Made by a program: the position numbers and the translations under genes. A model generated the notes under the pieces. It had not been told where the DNA came from, did no database searches, and worked only from the letters and a program-made list of their open reading frames with translations. A stretch of DNA of 64,000 nt, from positions 186,001 through 250,000 of the forward strand of contig NZ_JACHGN010000014.1 in the NCBI RefSeq assembly GCF_014202315.1. Direction: 5' to 3'. Every line of letters begins with the position of its first letter. Position 1 is the first letter of the stretch. This stretch comes from Thermocatellispora tengchongensis. GTDB taxonomy: Bacteria; Actinomycetota; Actinomycetes; Streptosporangiales; Streptosporangiaceae. Below, one piece after another: positions 15,994 to 24,589 of the stretch.

Positions 15994-16967
15994 ACGGACC
16001 GACCGTCGTCGTCACCGGCGGGGCCGGGTTCCTCGGCTCGCACCTGTGCGAGCGGCTGCTGGAACGCGGCGCCCGGGTGGTGTGCCTGGACAGTTTCCTC
16101 ACCGGCTCGCCGCGCAACGTGGAGCACCTGATCGGCTCGCCGAGGTTCCGCCTCATCGAGTGCGACCTGACCGGGTTCGTGCACGTGCCCGGCGAGGTGG
16201 ACATGGTGCTGCACTTCGCCTCGGCCGCCTCCCCGGCCGACTACCTGCGCTACCCCATCGAGACGCTGAAGGTGGGCAGCCTGGGCACACTGCACGCGCT
16301 CGGGCTGGCCAGGGAGAAGGACGCCAGGTTCGTGCTCGCCTCCACCAGCGAGGTGTACGGCGACCCGCTGTGCCACCCGCAGCCCGAGAGCTACTGGGGC
16401 AACGTCAACCCGGTCGGGCCGCGCAGCGTGTACGACGAGGCCAAGCGGTTCGCCGAGTCGCTGACCACGGCGTACCGCAACTCGCACGGCACCGGCACCG
16501 GCATCGTGCGGATCTTCAACACCTACGGCCCGCGGATGCGCCCGCACGACGGGCGGGCCATCCCGACCTTCATCCGGCAGGCGCTGTCGGGCGAGCCGAT
16601 CACGGTCACCGGCGACGGCAGCCAGACCCGCTCCATCTGCTACGTGGACGACACCATCGCCGGGGTGCTCGCGCTGGCCGACAGCGAGCTGCCCGGCCCG
16701 GTCAACATCGGCGGCCCGGAGGAGGTGACCATGCTCAGGCTCGCGGAGACGATCCGCGACCTGACCGGCTCCTCCTCCCCCATCAAGCTGATCGAGCGGC
16801 CCGAGGACGACCCCCGGGTCCGCCGGCCCGACACCACGCTCGCCGCCGAGAAGCTGGGCTGGCGGCCCCGGGTGAGCATGACCGAGGGCCTGCGCCGCAC
16901 CATCTCCTGGTTCGCCGGGGAGCTGGCCGGCAGGGCCGGCGGCAGCGGCCACGTCTACGCGAGCTGA
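15990..16967 (+). CDS. NAD-dependent nucleotide-sugar epimerase/dehydratase (UDP-glucuronate decarboxylase-like)
   Basis: Extended SDR of 325 residues starting at GTG 15990. It has the GxxGxxG motif VVTGGAGFLGSHLCERLL, DSFLTGSPRNVEHL, the FASAASPADYLRYPIETLKV segment that is typical of UDP-xylose synthases, STSEVYGDP, the catalytic YDEAKRFAE and RIFNTYGPRMRPHDGR. These favour a UDP-glucuronate decarboxylase over an ADP-heptose 6-epimerase, though only assay could settle it. No separate HldD-type epimerase is seen in the locus, so the heptose may stay in the D,D form. Confidence 0.82.
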   Translation: MNGPTVVVTGGAGFLGSHLCERLLERGARVVCLDSFLTGSPRNVEHLIGSPRFRLIECDLTGFVHVPGEVDMVLHFASAASPADYLRYPIETLKVGSLGTLHALGLAREKDARFVLASTSEVYGDPLCHPQPESYWGNVNPVGPRSVYDEAKRFAESLTTAYRNSHGTGTGIVRIFNTYGPRMRPHDGRAIPTFIRQALSGEPITVTGDGSQTRSICYVDDTIAGVLALADSELPGPVNIGGPEEVTMLRLAETIRDLTGSSSPIKLIERPEDDPRVRRPDTTLAAEKLGWRPRVSMTEGLRRTISWFAGELAGRAGGSGHVYAS

Positions 16968-17047
16968 ACCGCGCGCAGACGCGGCGCGCAGATCCAGCGC
17001 GCCGGCGTACGGGCGTTTGCCGCGCTGTCTGAGGGCAGGCGACCTGT

Positions 17048-18097
17048 ATGCGCGTAGTCATCACCGGAGCCACCGGGAACGTGGGGACCAGCGTGATCCC
17101 CGCCCTGGCGGCGGACCCGGCCATCACCTCGATCGTCGGCCTGGCCCGCAGGAGGCCGGACCTGCATCCCGACCGCACTGAATGGCGCGTCGCGGACGTC
17201 GCGAGGGACGACCTCACGCGCCACTTCGACGGCGCGGACGTGGTGGTCCACCTGGCCTGGCTGTTCCAGCCGACGCGCGACCCCGTCGTCACCTGGCGGG
17301 CCAACGTCCTGGGCAGCGTCCGGGTCTTCGAGGCCGCGGCGCGGGCCGGGGTGTCCGCCATCGTGTACGGCTCGTCGGTGGGGGCGTACTCGCCCGGGTC
17401 CAAGACCCGCCCGGTCGGCGAGGACTGGCCGACGCACGGGTATCCCGGCGCGGCGTACGGGCGGGAGAAGGCGTACGTCGAGCGGGTGCTCGACACCTTC
17501 GAGCGCGACCACCCCGACGTGCGCGTGGTGCGGATGCGGCCCGGCTTCGTCTTCAAACGGGAGGCGTCGGTCGAGCAGCGGCGGCTGTTCGGCGGCCCCC
17601 TGGTGCCGGAGCGGCTGATCCGCCCCGGCCGGGTGCCCGTGGTGCCCAACACCCCCGGGCTGCGGTTCCAGGTCGTGCACGGCGAGGACGCCGGCGAGGC
17701 GTACCGGCTGGCGGTCGTCAAGCCCGTCTCCGGCGCGTTCAACATCGCCGCCGACCCGGTCGTCGAGCCGTCCGTGCTGGCCGAGCTGCTCGGCGCGCGG
17801 CTGGTGCCGGTCTCCGGCTGGATGCTCCGCGGCGCCGCGGCGGCGGCCTGGCGGCTCAGGCTCGTCCCGGCCGCGCCCGGCCTGGTGGACCTGGTGCTGA
17901 ACATGCCGATCATGGACACCGCTCGGGCCCACGCGGAGCTGGGCTGGCAGCCCAGGCACACCTCGGTGGACGCCCTGCGCGCCCTGATCGAGGGCTTCCG
18001 CGAGCCCCGCGGCCTGGAAACGCCGCCGCTGTCCCCCGAGACGAGCGGCCCCGCCCGCTCCGGCGAGTTCGCCGGCGGCATGGGCCGCCGTCCGTGA
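17048..18097 (+). CDS. NAD-dependent epimerase/dehydratase family protein
   Basis: Extended SDR of 349 residues with TGATGNVGTSVIPAL at the N-terminus, VVHLAWLFQPTRDP, a catalytic Ser region YGSSVGAYSPG, and YGREKAYVE as the Tyr-x3-Lys site. The last 40 residues are Pro/Gly-rich and probably disordered. It starts 80 bp after the sugar locus with its own spacing and could be the end of that operon or a stand-alone gene paired with the following CBS protein. Substrate is not predictable; sugar nucleotide or a general metabolite are both possible. Confidence 0.8.
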   Translation: MRVVITGATGNVGTSVIPALAADPAITSIVGLARRRPDLHPDRTEWRVADVARDDLTRHFDGADVVVHLAWLFQPTRDPVVTWRANVLGSVRVFEAAARAGVSAIVYGSSVGAYSPGSKTRPVGEDWPTHGYPGAAYGREKAYVERVLDTFERDHPDVRVVRMRPGFVFKREASVEQRRLFGGPLVPERLIRPGRVPVVPNTPGLRFQVVHGEDAGEAYRLAVVKPVSGAFNIAADPVVEPSVLAELLGARLVPVSGWMLRGAAAAAWRLRLVPAAPGLVDLVLNMPIMDTARAHAELGWQPRHTSVDALRALIEGFREPRGLETPPLSPETSGPARSGEFAGGMGRRP

Positions 18098-18135
18098 GAA
18101 CGACCGACAACGACCACAAGGAGGAAGATCACATC

Positions 18136-18552
18136 ATGGCCACGAAGGTAGCCGACGTGATGACCCCGGACCCGGCGACCGTGGAGGCCGGTCAGCCCAT
18201 CTCGGCCGCGGCCCGGCTCATGGCGAGCAACGACGCCGGCGCGGTGATCGTCACCAACAACGGCCAGGTCAGCGGGATCGTGACCGACCGTGACATCGCC
18301 GTGCGCGTCGTGGCGCAGAACCGCGGCCCCGACACCCCGGTCCAGGAGGCCACCAGCGGCGACGTCACCACCGTCGGCCCCGACACCAGCATCGACCAGG
18401 CCGTGCAGTTGATGCGCGGCCAGGCGGTCCGCCGCCTCCCGGTCGTGGAGAACGGCCGCGCGGTCGGCATCGTCAGCCTCGGCGACCTCGCGATGGAGCG
18501 CGACCCCAGCTCCGCCCTGGCCGACATCTCCGCCGCCGAGGGCAACACCTGA
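18136..18552 (+). CDS. Tandem CBS-domain protein
   Basis: A 138-residue stand-alone CBS pair, a module that binds adenine nucleotides and acts as an energy sensor. The first CBS begins VADVMTPDPATVEAGQPI, includes GIVTDRDIAVRVVA, and the second includes VRRLPVVENGRAVGIVSLGDLA. An AAGGAGGAAG site precedes the ATG. It has no attached effector domain, so its partner is unknown. It ends in front of a strong intrinsic terminator at 18589-18618. Confidence 0.9.
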   Translation: MATKVADVMTPDPATVEAGQPISAAARLMASNDAGAVIVTNNGQVSGIVTDRDIAVRVVAQNRGPDTPVQEATSGDVTTVGPDTSIDQAVQLMRGQAVRRLPVVENGRAVGIVSLGDLAMERDPSSALADISAAEGNT

Positions 18553-18555
18553 TCG

Positions 18556-18583
18556 GCATCCACATCGACGCATCCACATCGAC
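18556..18583. repeat. 14-bp tandem duplication after the CBS stop
   Basis: GCATCCACATCGAC is present at 18556-18569 and 18570-18583, identical, four bases after the stop codon at 18550-18552. Confidence 0.95.
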
Positions 18584-18588
18584 GGACG

Positions 18589-18618
18589 AGGGCGGGAGCG
18601 CATCTGCGCTCCCGCCCT
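18589..18618 (+). terminator. Strong hairpin terminator after the CBS gene
   Basis: AGGGCGGGAGCGCA and TGCGCTCCCGCCCT form a perfect 14-bp stem around a TC centre, followed by TTCC. It separates the rightward genes from the convergent zinc dehydrogenase and could act in both directions. Confidence 0.85.
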
Positions 18619-18647
18619 TTCCGTGCCGTTCCTGCCTGTTCCCTGTT

Positions 18648-18689
18648 CCTGGGCCGTTTCAGGGCGTTCCTGGGGCGTTTCAGGGCTTG
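18648..18689. repeat. 21-bp tandem duplication across the zinc dehydrogenase stop
   Basis: Two 21-bp copies, 18648-18668 and 18669-18689, share CCTGGG(C/G)CGTTTCAGGGC with few changes. The stop codon of the minus-strand dehydrogenase (18680-18682) is in the right copy. Confidence 0.88.
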
Positions 18690-19861
18690 AGCAGGATCTT
18701 GATGGCGCCCTCGCGTTTCTTCTGGAAGATCTCGTAGGCGTGGGGGGCCTGGTCGAGCGGGAGGTGGTGGGTGGCCAGGGTGTCCACGCCCAGAGGGTCG
18801 GTGTCCTCGGTCAGCAGCGGCATCAGGGCGGGGACCCAGCGCTTGACGTGGGCCTGGCCCATGCGCAGCGTGACGCCCTTGTCGAACATGCGCAGCATCG
18901 GCAGCGGGTCGCTCATGCCGCCGTACACGCCGGTGATCGAGATCGTGCCGCCGCGGCGTACGGAGTCGATGGCGCGGTTGAGCGCGGCCAGGCGGTCCAC
19001 CCCGGCGGTGGCCATCATGGCGGCGGCCACGCGGTCGGGGAGCATGCCGGTGATGGTGTGCGCGAGCTTGGCCACGGGGCTGCCGTGGGCCTCCATGCCG
19101 ACCGCGTCGATGACCGAGTCGGTGCCGCGGCCCTCGGTGAGGTCGCGGATCGCCTCCGGGACGTCGTCCACCGTCGAGGCGTCCACGGTCTCGACGTCGT
19201 AGCGGGCGGCCAGCGCGAGGCGTTCGGGCACGCCGTCCACGCCGATGACGCGGTGGCCGAGGTGGCGGGCGATGCGGGCGCACATCTGGCCGATGGGGCC
19301 CAGGCCGAAGACGGTCACGCTGCCGCCGTCGGGGATGTCCGCGTACGCGACCGCCTGCCAGGCCGTGGGCAGCACGTCGGAGAGGTAGACGAAGCGGTCG
19401 TCGGGCGGACCCTCGGGCACCTTGATCGGCCCGAACTGGGCCTGCGGCACGCGCAGGTACTCCGCCTGGCCGCCCGGCACCTCGCCGTACAGCTTGGTGT
19501 AGCCGAACAGGGCGGCGCCCATGCCGTGGTCGCGCACCTGCGTGGTCTCGCAGTGGGCGTAGAGCTGCATGTCGCACATGTGGCAGTGGCCGCAGGCGAT
19601 GGCGAACGGGATGACCACGCGGTCGCCGGGCCTGATCCCGGAGACCTGGGCGCCGACCTCCTCGACGACGCCGATCGGCTCGTGGCCGAGGATGTCGCCC
19701 TCGCCCATGAACGGGCCGAGCACCTCGTACAGGTGCAGGTCGGAGCCGCAGATACCGCTCGACGTGACCCTGATGATCGCGTCGGTGGGCTCCTTGATGA
19801 TCGGGTCGGGCACCTCCTCGACCCGGATGTCACGCTTGCCGTGCCAGGTGACGGCCTTCAT
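18680..19861 (-). CDS. Zinc-dependent alcohol/formaldehyde dehydrogenase-like MDR enzyme
   Basis: Medium-chain dehydrogenase of 393 residues, close to the glutathione-independent formaldehyde dehydrogenase / threonine-dehydrogenase-like group. Catalytic zinc site: GICGSDLHLYE (Cys near residue 37) and GHEPIGVVEEVG; structural zinc loop CGHCHMCDMQLYAHC; NAD-binding FGLGPIGQMCARIARHLG with an acidic residue (GVDGVPER) after it. It ends LLKP at a duplicated stop region. Upstream and in the same direction lie an F420 enzyme and a DinB-family protein, 55 and 135 bases apart, which may form a detoxification unit; this is inferred from position only. Confidence 0.88.
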   Translation of the reverse strand: MKAVTWHGKRDIRVEEVPDPIIKEPTDAIIRVTSSGICGSDLHLYEVLGPFMGEGDILGHEPIGVVEEVGAQVSGIRPGDRVVIPFAIACGHCHMCDMQLYAHCETTQVRDHGMGAALFGYTKLYGEVPGGQAEYLRVPQAQFGPIKVPEGPPDDRFVYLSDVLPTAWQAVAYADIPDGGSVTVFGLGPIGQMCARIARHLGHRVIGVDGVPERLALAARYDVETVDASTVDDVPEAIRDLTEGRGTDSVIDAVGMEAHGSPVAKLAHTITGMLPDRVAAAMMATAGVDRLAALNRAIDSVRRGGTISITGVYGGMSDPLPMLRMFDKGVTLRMGQAHVKRWVPALMPLLTEDTDPLGVDTLATHHLPLDQAPHAYEIFQKKREGAIKILLKP

Positions 19862-19916
19862 CGCCGATCTCCTTCCGTGCCGGTCACTGTGGGGTGGCGG
19901 GAGGGCGGGACGCGCG

Positions 19917-20870
19917 TCAGCGCAGGGCGGGCAGGACCTGCTTGGCGTAGAAGTCGAAGAACGCCTCCTGCTCCGGGCCGATCTGGCAGACGTAGACCTC
20001 GTCGAAGCCCGCGTCGATGTACTTCCTGATCGCGGCGATGTGCTCCTCCGGGTCGGGGCCGCACGGGACGCTCTTGGTGGCCTGCTCCTCGGTGACCATG
20101 GCGGCGAGCTGCTCGAAGTGCCTCGGCAGCGGCAGGAGCTGGGACGCCTCGCCCTGGATGCCCTCGGTGGGCCACAGCCGGTGCGCGGTCTTGCGCGCCT
20201 GGGCCGCGTCCTCGGCGTAGCAGACCTTCAGGCCGCCCTGGGTGGGCTTGCCCTCGCCGCCGGACTGCTTGAACATCTTCACCAGGTCGGCGGCGGGGCC
20301 GGTGCAGATGTAGCCGTCGGCGATGCGCCCCGCCAGGCGTACGGCCTTCTCCCCGAATGCCGACATGTAGACCTTCGGCGGGGTTTCCGGGAGCGTGTAC
20401 AGGCGGGCGTTGTCCACGTCGTAGTGCTCGCCGCGGTGGGTGACCAGCGAGCCGCCCCACAGCTCGCGCATGATCTCCACGGCCTCCTCCAGCATGTCCA
20501 GCCGTTCGGCGGCCGGGGGCCAGCGGGAGTCGATGATGTGCTCGTTGAGCGCCTCGCCGGTGCCGACGCCCAGCACGAACCTGCCACCGGTGATGACGGC
20601 GCTGGTCGCGGCGGCCTGGGCGATGATCGCCGGGTGGATGCGGACCAGCGGGCAGGTGACGGCCGTGGTGATCGGTAGCGAGGTCGCCTGCGAGAGTGCG
20701 CCGATGACGGTCCAGACGAACGAGCTCTGGCCCTGCTCGTCCAGCCAGGGGTGGTAGTGGTCGGAGATCCACAGCCCCTCGAACCCGGCTCGCTCGGCGA
20801 GAACGGCGTGCCGTACGAGCTCGCGGGGACCGTGTTCCTCGGACGCCAGGAAATAGCCGATCCGCGGCAT
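19917..20870 (-). CDS. LLM-class F420-dependent oxidoreductase
   Basis: A TIM-barrel oxidoreductase of 317 residues that very probably uses coenzyme F420. It matches the group related to F420-dependent glucose-6-phosphate dehydrogenase: MPRIGYFLASEEHGPRELV at the start, GLWISDHYHPW, the LGVGTGEALNEH loop (Gly-rich, phosphate side of the cofactor) and VYVCQIGPEQEAFFDFYAK near the end. ATG at 20868-20870 has an AAGGAGG site just upstream on the minus strand. Substrate is unknown; the same family includes enzymes acting on sugars, alcohols and nitro compounds. Confidence 0.88.
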   Translation of the reverse strand: MPRIGYFLASEEHGPRELVRHAVLAERAGFEGLWISDHYHPWLDEQGQSSFVWTVIGALSQATSLPITTAVTCPLVRIHPAIIAQAAATSAVITGGRFVLGVGTGEALNEHIIDSRWPPAAERLDMLEEAVEIMRELWGGSLVTHRGEHYDVDNARLYTLPETPPKVYMSAFGEKAVRLAGRIADGYICTGPAADLVKMFKQSGGEGKPTQGGLKVCYAEDAAQARKTAHRLWPTEGIQGEASQLLPLPRHFEQLAAMVTEEQATKSVPCGPDPEEHIAAIRKYIDAGFDEVYVCQIGPEQEAFFDFYAKQVLPALR

Positions 20871-20950
20871 CGTGTCCTCCTTCAACCAGGGTCCGTGTGC
20901 AGCTACCCGAGCTGACGTGGGCAAACAAGCGGGCTGGGCGAACAGGCGGG

Positions 20951-21673
20951 CTAGGCCAGGCAGCGCAGCGCGGCCCTGATCCTGCGGTCGAGGGGGTCGT
21001 CGTCGGGCAGGCGGCCCACGGTGGCCTCCACGAACTCGGCCCGGGAGATCTCCGCGCTCACGCCCGCGACGTGCACCCACATGCGCTCGGCGGTCATCTC
21101 GACCTGGGCCGGCGTGCCCTGCTCGGCCAGGACGAACATGCCGACCTTGGCCCGCCAGGCCGTGCGGTCGCCGAACTCGGCGTCGCTGACGGGCGCGCCC
21201 ACGTCGTCGGCGTGCGTGGCGTACTCGGAGTCGTAGTGGAAGGTTTGAAGGCCCACCGGGTACTCGCCCACGGAGGTGTCCAGCAGGGCGTCCCGGCCGG
21301 CCTCGCGCATGCGGCGGCGGGTCTCGCCGTTCTTGGTGCGCCACTCCTCCAGCACCTCGGCCACGGGCAGGTCGCGGCGGCGCCGTACGCACCACTCGTT
21401 GAACTCGTCGAAGCCGCTGACGCCCTCGCGGGCGAGCATGGCGCGAAAGCCCTCGATGTCGCCGTCGAGACAGGCGTGGTTGTACAGCTCCTCGCCCGCG
21501 AGGTGGCCGAGGACGTCGCGTACGGACCAGCCGGCGCACCGTGACGGCCGGTTCCAGCCCTCCTCGTCCAGGCCGGAGAAGAACCCGTCCAGCCGGGCCG
21601 CCTCGGTGTCGAAGATGTCGAAGGGGTCCAGGCCCGCGAGCAGGTCCAGGGTCATCTGGTGGTTGACAGCCAT
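20951..21673 (-). CDS. Maleylpyruvate isomerase / DinB-type mycothiol-linked protein
   Basis: A 240-residue protein of the actinobacterial mycothiol-dependent maleylpyruvate-isomerase-like family. The four-helix DinB-like domain begins with a long helix and the SRCAGWSVRDVLGHLAGEEL motif (about residues 42-61), where the His is one of the usual metal ligands; a second His lies in LQTFHYDSEYATHADD and would complete the site. The function of most members is unknown; they are thought to use mycothiol as a thiol cofactor. I chose ATG 21671-21673 because the domain starts shortly after it. Confidence 0.8.
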   Translation of the reverse strand: MAVNHQMTLDLLAGLDPFDIFDTEAARLDGFFSGLDEEGWNRPSRCAGWSVRDVLGHLAGEELYNHACLDGDIEGFRAMLAREGVSGFDEFNEWCVRRRRDLPVAEVLEEWRTKNGETRRRMREAGRDALLDTSVGEYPVGLQTFHYDSEYATHADDVGAPVSDAEFGDRTAWRAKVGMFVLAEQGTPAQVEMTAERMWVHVAGVSAEISRAEFVEATVGRLPDDDPLDRRIRAALRCLA

Positions 21674-21696
21674 GCGGCTCCGTGTACCCAGGCGGG

Positions 21697-21999
21697 TCAC
21701 CGGCACACCGGCACCCGTGCTCCCGGGGGCGGCGTGGCCGGGGGCGCGCTGGTGGCGTTCGCGGGACCGGTGGGGGCGGGGGCGCACTTCACCGGAGTGG
21801 TGAGGGCGGCGAGCAGCAGCGGCAGCAGGATGCAGACGGCCAGGACCGCGAGCCCGACCACGGCGAGCCGCACCGGCGGCATGGCCTCGTCCCGTTCCTC
21901 CGCGAACGCGGCCATCCGGCGGGCGAACCCGGGGTCGTCCCTGGTCAGGTCCGATTCGATGTCGGCGAGAATCCGTCGTTCTCGCCGGGACAGCGGCAT
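21697..21999 (-). CDS. DUF3040 small membrane protein
   Basis: A 100-residue protein with the DUF3040 signature: an N-terminal polar helix that begins MPLSRRERRILADIE and ends near FARRMAAFAEERDE, then one strong transmembrane segment (LAVVGLAVLAVCILLPLLLA, about residues 45-64) and a Pro/Ala-rich tail. This family is almost confined to actinobacteria and has no known role. It is likely a single-pass membrane protein with the conserved part in the cytoplasm. Confidence 0.85.
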   Translation of the reverse strand: MPLSRRERRILADIESDLTRDDPGFARRMAAFAEERDEAMPPVRLAVVGLAVLAVCILLPLLLAALTTPVKCAPAPTGPANATSAPPATPPPGARVPVCR

Positions 22000-22142
22000 G
22001 GTGGCTCCTCAACGCCCAAGGGTCTCCGCGAGCGGACGACTACCCACGGAAACGGCCTCTAATCCGCCCTCGACCTTGGGTTCGGCCGGGGCTTCGCAGG
22101 GGGTGCGCAGGGGGTTCGGAGGGGGCCGCGATGTCGTAAAAG

Positions 22143-22161
22143 TTAGGCAAGGCTAAGCTAA
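22143..22161. promoter_or_regulatory. Iron box (DtxR/IdeR operator)
   Basis: TTAGGCAAGGCTAAGCTAA matches 16 of 19 positions of the DtxR/IdeR consensus. It lies 42 bases before the start of the siderophore-binding lipoprotein, where bound regulator would block transcription under iron sufficiency. Confidence 0.85.
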
Positions 22162-22203
22162 AGCCCAGCAAGGCAAGGCTGTCCTGAGTGAGACGGAGTG
22201 AGC

Positions 22204-23235
22204 ATGACCGGTCTTCCCCGGCGGGGATTCCTCACGGGCGCGCTGGGCGGCGCCGCACTGCTGGCCCTGGCCGCCTGCGGCGACGGAGGCGGCGGCGGGA
22301 GCGAGACCGGTGCGTCCGCCGGCACGTCGGCGTCGCCGGCCGCCCGTCCGCTGGAGTTCACCGACGACCGCGGCAAGAAGATCTCCCTCCCCGCCGCGCC
22401 CACGCGCGTGGTGGCGCAGTCCGCCTCCGCGGCGGCGCTGTGGGACTTCGGCTTCCAGGTGATCGCGGTGTTCGGGCCCAGCAAGCGTCCCGACGGCTCG
22501 CGCGACCCCGAGGTGGGCGCGGTGGACATCGCCAAGGTCGAGTCGCTCGGCAACGTGTGGGGCGAGTTCAACGTCGAGAAGTACGCCTCGCTCCAGCCCG
22601 AGCTGCTGGTCACCGGCATGTACAACTCCGGTGAGCTGTGGTACGTCCCGGAGAAGGCGCTCTCGCAGGTGGAGACCCTGGCCCCGACCGTGGGCGTGCA
22701 GCTCTCCGGCCGCCCGCTCACCACCACGATCGAGAAGTACGCCGAGCTGGCCGCCGCGCTCGGCGCCGACCTCGACGCCCCGGCCGTCGCCGACGCCAAG
22801 ACCAGGTTCGAGGCCGCGACCAAGGAGCTGGAGCGGATCACCGCGGAGAAGAAGGACATCAAGGTGTCGGTGGTGTCGGCCTCCCCCGAAACCCTGTACG
22901 TCACCTACTCCCCCGACCACCCCGACCTGACCTACTTCAAGGAGCACGGCCTGACGCTCTCGGAGCCGGACAAGCCGGGAGAGGGCGGCTTCTGGGAGCC
23001 GCTGAGCTGGGAGAACGCCGACAAGTACCCGGCCGACGTGATCCTGTACGACGCCCGCACCCAGGCGATGACCCCGGAGCAGATGCGGGCCAAGCCGACC
23101 TGGGCCGGGCTGCCGGCGGTGAAGGCGGGGCAGATCTACCCCTGGCACGCGGCCGAGCGCTACAGCTACCTCGGCTACGCGCAGGTGCTGGAGGAGCTGA
23201 ACGCCAACCTGGCCAAGGCGCGCAAGATCGTGTAG
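22204..23235 (+). CDS. Iron-siderophore ABC transporter substrate-binding lipoprotein
   Basis: Extracellular lipoprotein that captures ferric siderophores for an ABC importer. The signal peptide has a twin-arginine-like RRGF followed by a hydrophobic stretch and lipobox LAAC with Cys25. The mature part is of the FecB/PeriBP class (LEFTDDRGKKISLPAAPTRV after a Gly/Ser linker, SLQPELLVTGM, a single long backbone helix). ATG at 22204 has GGAG five bases upstream; GTG 22198 is an alternative. The iron box at 22143 shows iron control. No permease or ATPase lies next to it, so it must work with a transporter coded elsewhere. Confidence 0.92.
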   Translation: MTGLPRRGFLTGALGGAALLALAACGDGGGGGSETGASAGTSASPAARPLEFTDDRGKKISLPAAPTRVVAQSASAAALWDFGFQVIAVFGPSKRPDGSRDPEVGAVDIAKVESLGNVWGEFNVEKYASLQPELLVTGMYNSGELWYVPEKALSQVETLAPTVGVQLSGRPLTTTIEKYAELAAALGADLDAPAVADAKTRFEAATKELERITAEKKDIKVSVVSASPETLYVTYSPDHPDLTYFKEHGLTLSEPDKPGEGGFWEPLSWENADKYPADVILYDARTQAMTPEQMRAKPTWAGLPAVKAGQIYPWHAAERYSYLGYAQVLEELNANLAKARKIV

Positions 23236-23239
23236 CGCC

Positions 23240-24283
23240 TCATCTGACGCGGTCCACCAGGTAGGCGGCGAAGGCCCGCAGCTCCGCGGTGGCGGCCGGG
23301 CTGACCGAGACCTCCTCGGCGATGCGCAGCGCCCCGTCGGCGTGGGCCCGCGCCCGGCGCTCGGCGTACGCCCGGCCGCCGGCCTCCTCCACGAGAGCGG
23401 CGGCCAGCTCCAGCTCGTCCTGCCCGGCGGGGAAGCCGCCCGGATCGGTGAGCAGCCCGGCCAGGCGGCGGGCGGCGGGCGTGCCCGAGGCGAGGGCGGC
23501 GATGACGGGAAGGGTCTTCTTGCGCCGGCGCAGGTCGCCGAGCGCGGGCTTGCCGGTCACCGCGGGGTCGCCCCAGATGCCGAGCAGGTCGTCCACGATC
23601 TGCAGCGCGATCCCGAGGTGCCGGCCCATGTCCGACAGGGAGTCCACGACCTCCCGGGGAGCGCCGCCCGCCGCCGCGCCGAGGGCGGCGGCACAGGCCA
23701 GCAGGGAACCGGTCTTGCCCCCGGCCATTCCCAGGTACTCCCGCACGGTCACGGCCCGCTCGCCGGTCCAGGCCCGCTCCTCGAAGATCACGTCGTCGGC
23801 CTGGCCGCGGACCAGCTCCATCAGGGCGGCCGACAGGTGGTGCGCCGCCGGCTCGGCCCCGGGCCCGGCCGCGACACTGCGCATGGCCAGCGCGAGCAGG
23901 CCGTCGCCGACGAGGACGGCCGGCCCGATCCCGTACGCCTTCCACACCGTCTCGCGGTGCCTGCGCCGCTCGTCGCCGTCGATGATGTCGTCGTGGATCA
24001 GGGAGAAGGCGTGCACCAGCTCGATCGCGACGGCGGCGGGCAGCACGGCCTCGGCCTCCCCGCCCACCGCCTCGGCGCTGAGGACCACCAGCGCGGGCCG
24101 CAGCCCCTTGCCGCCGCCGGGCTCGCCGGGCTCGCCGTCGGCGTCGCTCCAGCCGAACGCGTACGCGGCCATCCGGGCGTGCAGCGGATGAAGCGCGTCC
24201 AGGGCCTGGCGCAACGCCGGGCGTAACAATTCCTGACAACGTGCGAGTGACGCCGGGACCGCCGGCGAGGGGTCGAGGGACAC
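23240..24283 (-). CDS. Polyprenyl diphosphate synthase (likely geranylgeranyl diphosphate synthase)
   Basis: Trans-prenyltransferase that condenses IPP with allylic diphosphates. The 347-residue protein has the first Asp-rich motif HDDIIDGD (DDxxD, near residue 97), the second Asp-rich motif DDLLGIWGD (near residue 241) and GGKTGSLLACAAALG between them. Chain length is set by residues before the first motif and cannot be read confidently, but the adjoining class I and class II diterpene-type cyclases favour C20. It ends four bases from the stop of the convergent siderophore-binding protein and is divergent from the P450 gene across a 740-bp gap. Confidence 0.9.
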   Translation of the reverse strand: MSLDPSPAVPASLARCQELLRPALRQALDALHPLHARMAAYAFGWSDADGEPGEPGGGKGLRPALVVLSAEAVGGEAEAVLPAAVAIELVHAFSLIHDDIIDGDERRRHRETVWKAYGIGPAVLVGDGLLALAMRSVAAGPGAEPAAHHLSAALMELVRGQADDVIFEERAWTGERAVTVREYLGMAGGKTGSLLACAAALGAAAGGAPREVVDSLSDMGRHLGIALQIVDDLLGIWGDPAVTGKPALGDLRRRKKTLPVIAALASGTPAARRLAGLLTDPGGFPAGQDELELAAALVEEAGGRAYAERRARAHADGALRIAEEVSVSPAATAELRAFAAYLVDRVR

Positions 24284-24309
24284 AGAGCAGAGATCCCCAA
24301 AGCGTCATC

Positions 24310-24560
24310 CCGCAAAACAGGACAATTCATCTGATAGAGCTAAATACCCAATTGCTTCGGCGAACAACGTGAGCGGCGCTCATCCGAATTCGGTGCCCCA
24401 CAACACGCATTACGTACCGCAATCATGGCGATACTGATCGTAACAAATGCCCATTAAGCGGCACATATGCCGCAACCTTCACATATGAGGATGATCACGT
24501 TCTGACCATGCCTCTTGGTGACATGCCGCAATTATGTGATACTGCACCCATCAGTGCGCG
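24310..24560. promoter_or_regulatory. AT-enriched divergent promoter region of the diterpene locus
   Basis: This stretch has far less GC than its surroundings by eye. It contains CACATATG at 24462-24469 and 24480-24487 (18 bp apart) and an inverted TATGTG at 24533-24538, with GCCGCAA next to two of the three. These could be binding sites for a cluster regulator. No regulator gene is present next to the locus. Promoters for the prenyl synthase (leftward) and the P450 operon (rightward) are expected here. Confidence 0.5.
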
Positions 24561-24589
24561 AATGTCCGAGTCGATGCCGCGCGCGCCCT

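Noticed and set aside
15990-16967. HldD (ADP-heptose 6-epimerase) for the epimerase of the sugar locus
   Set aside because: The ASPADYLRYPIETLKV and YGPRMRPHDGR segments match UDP-glucuronate decarboxylases better.
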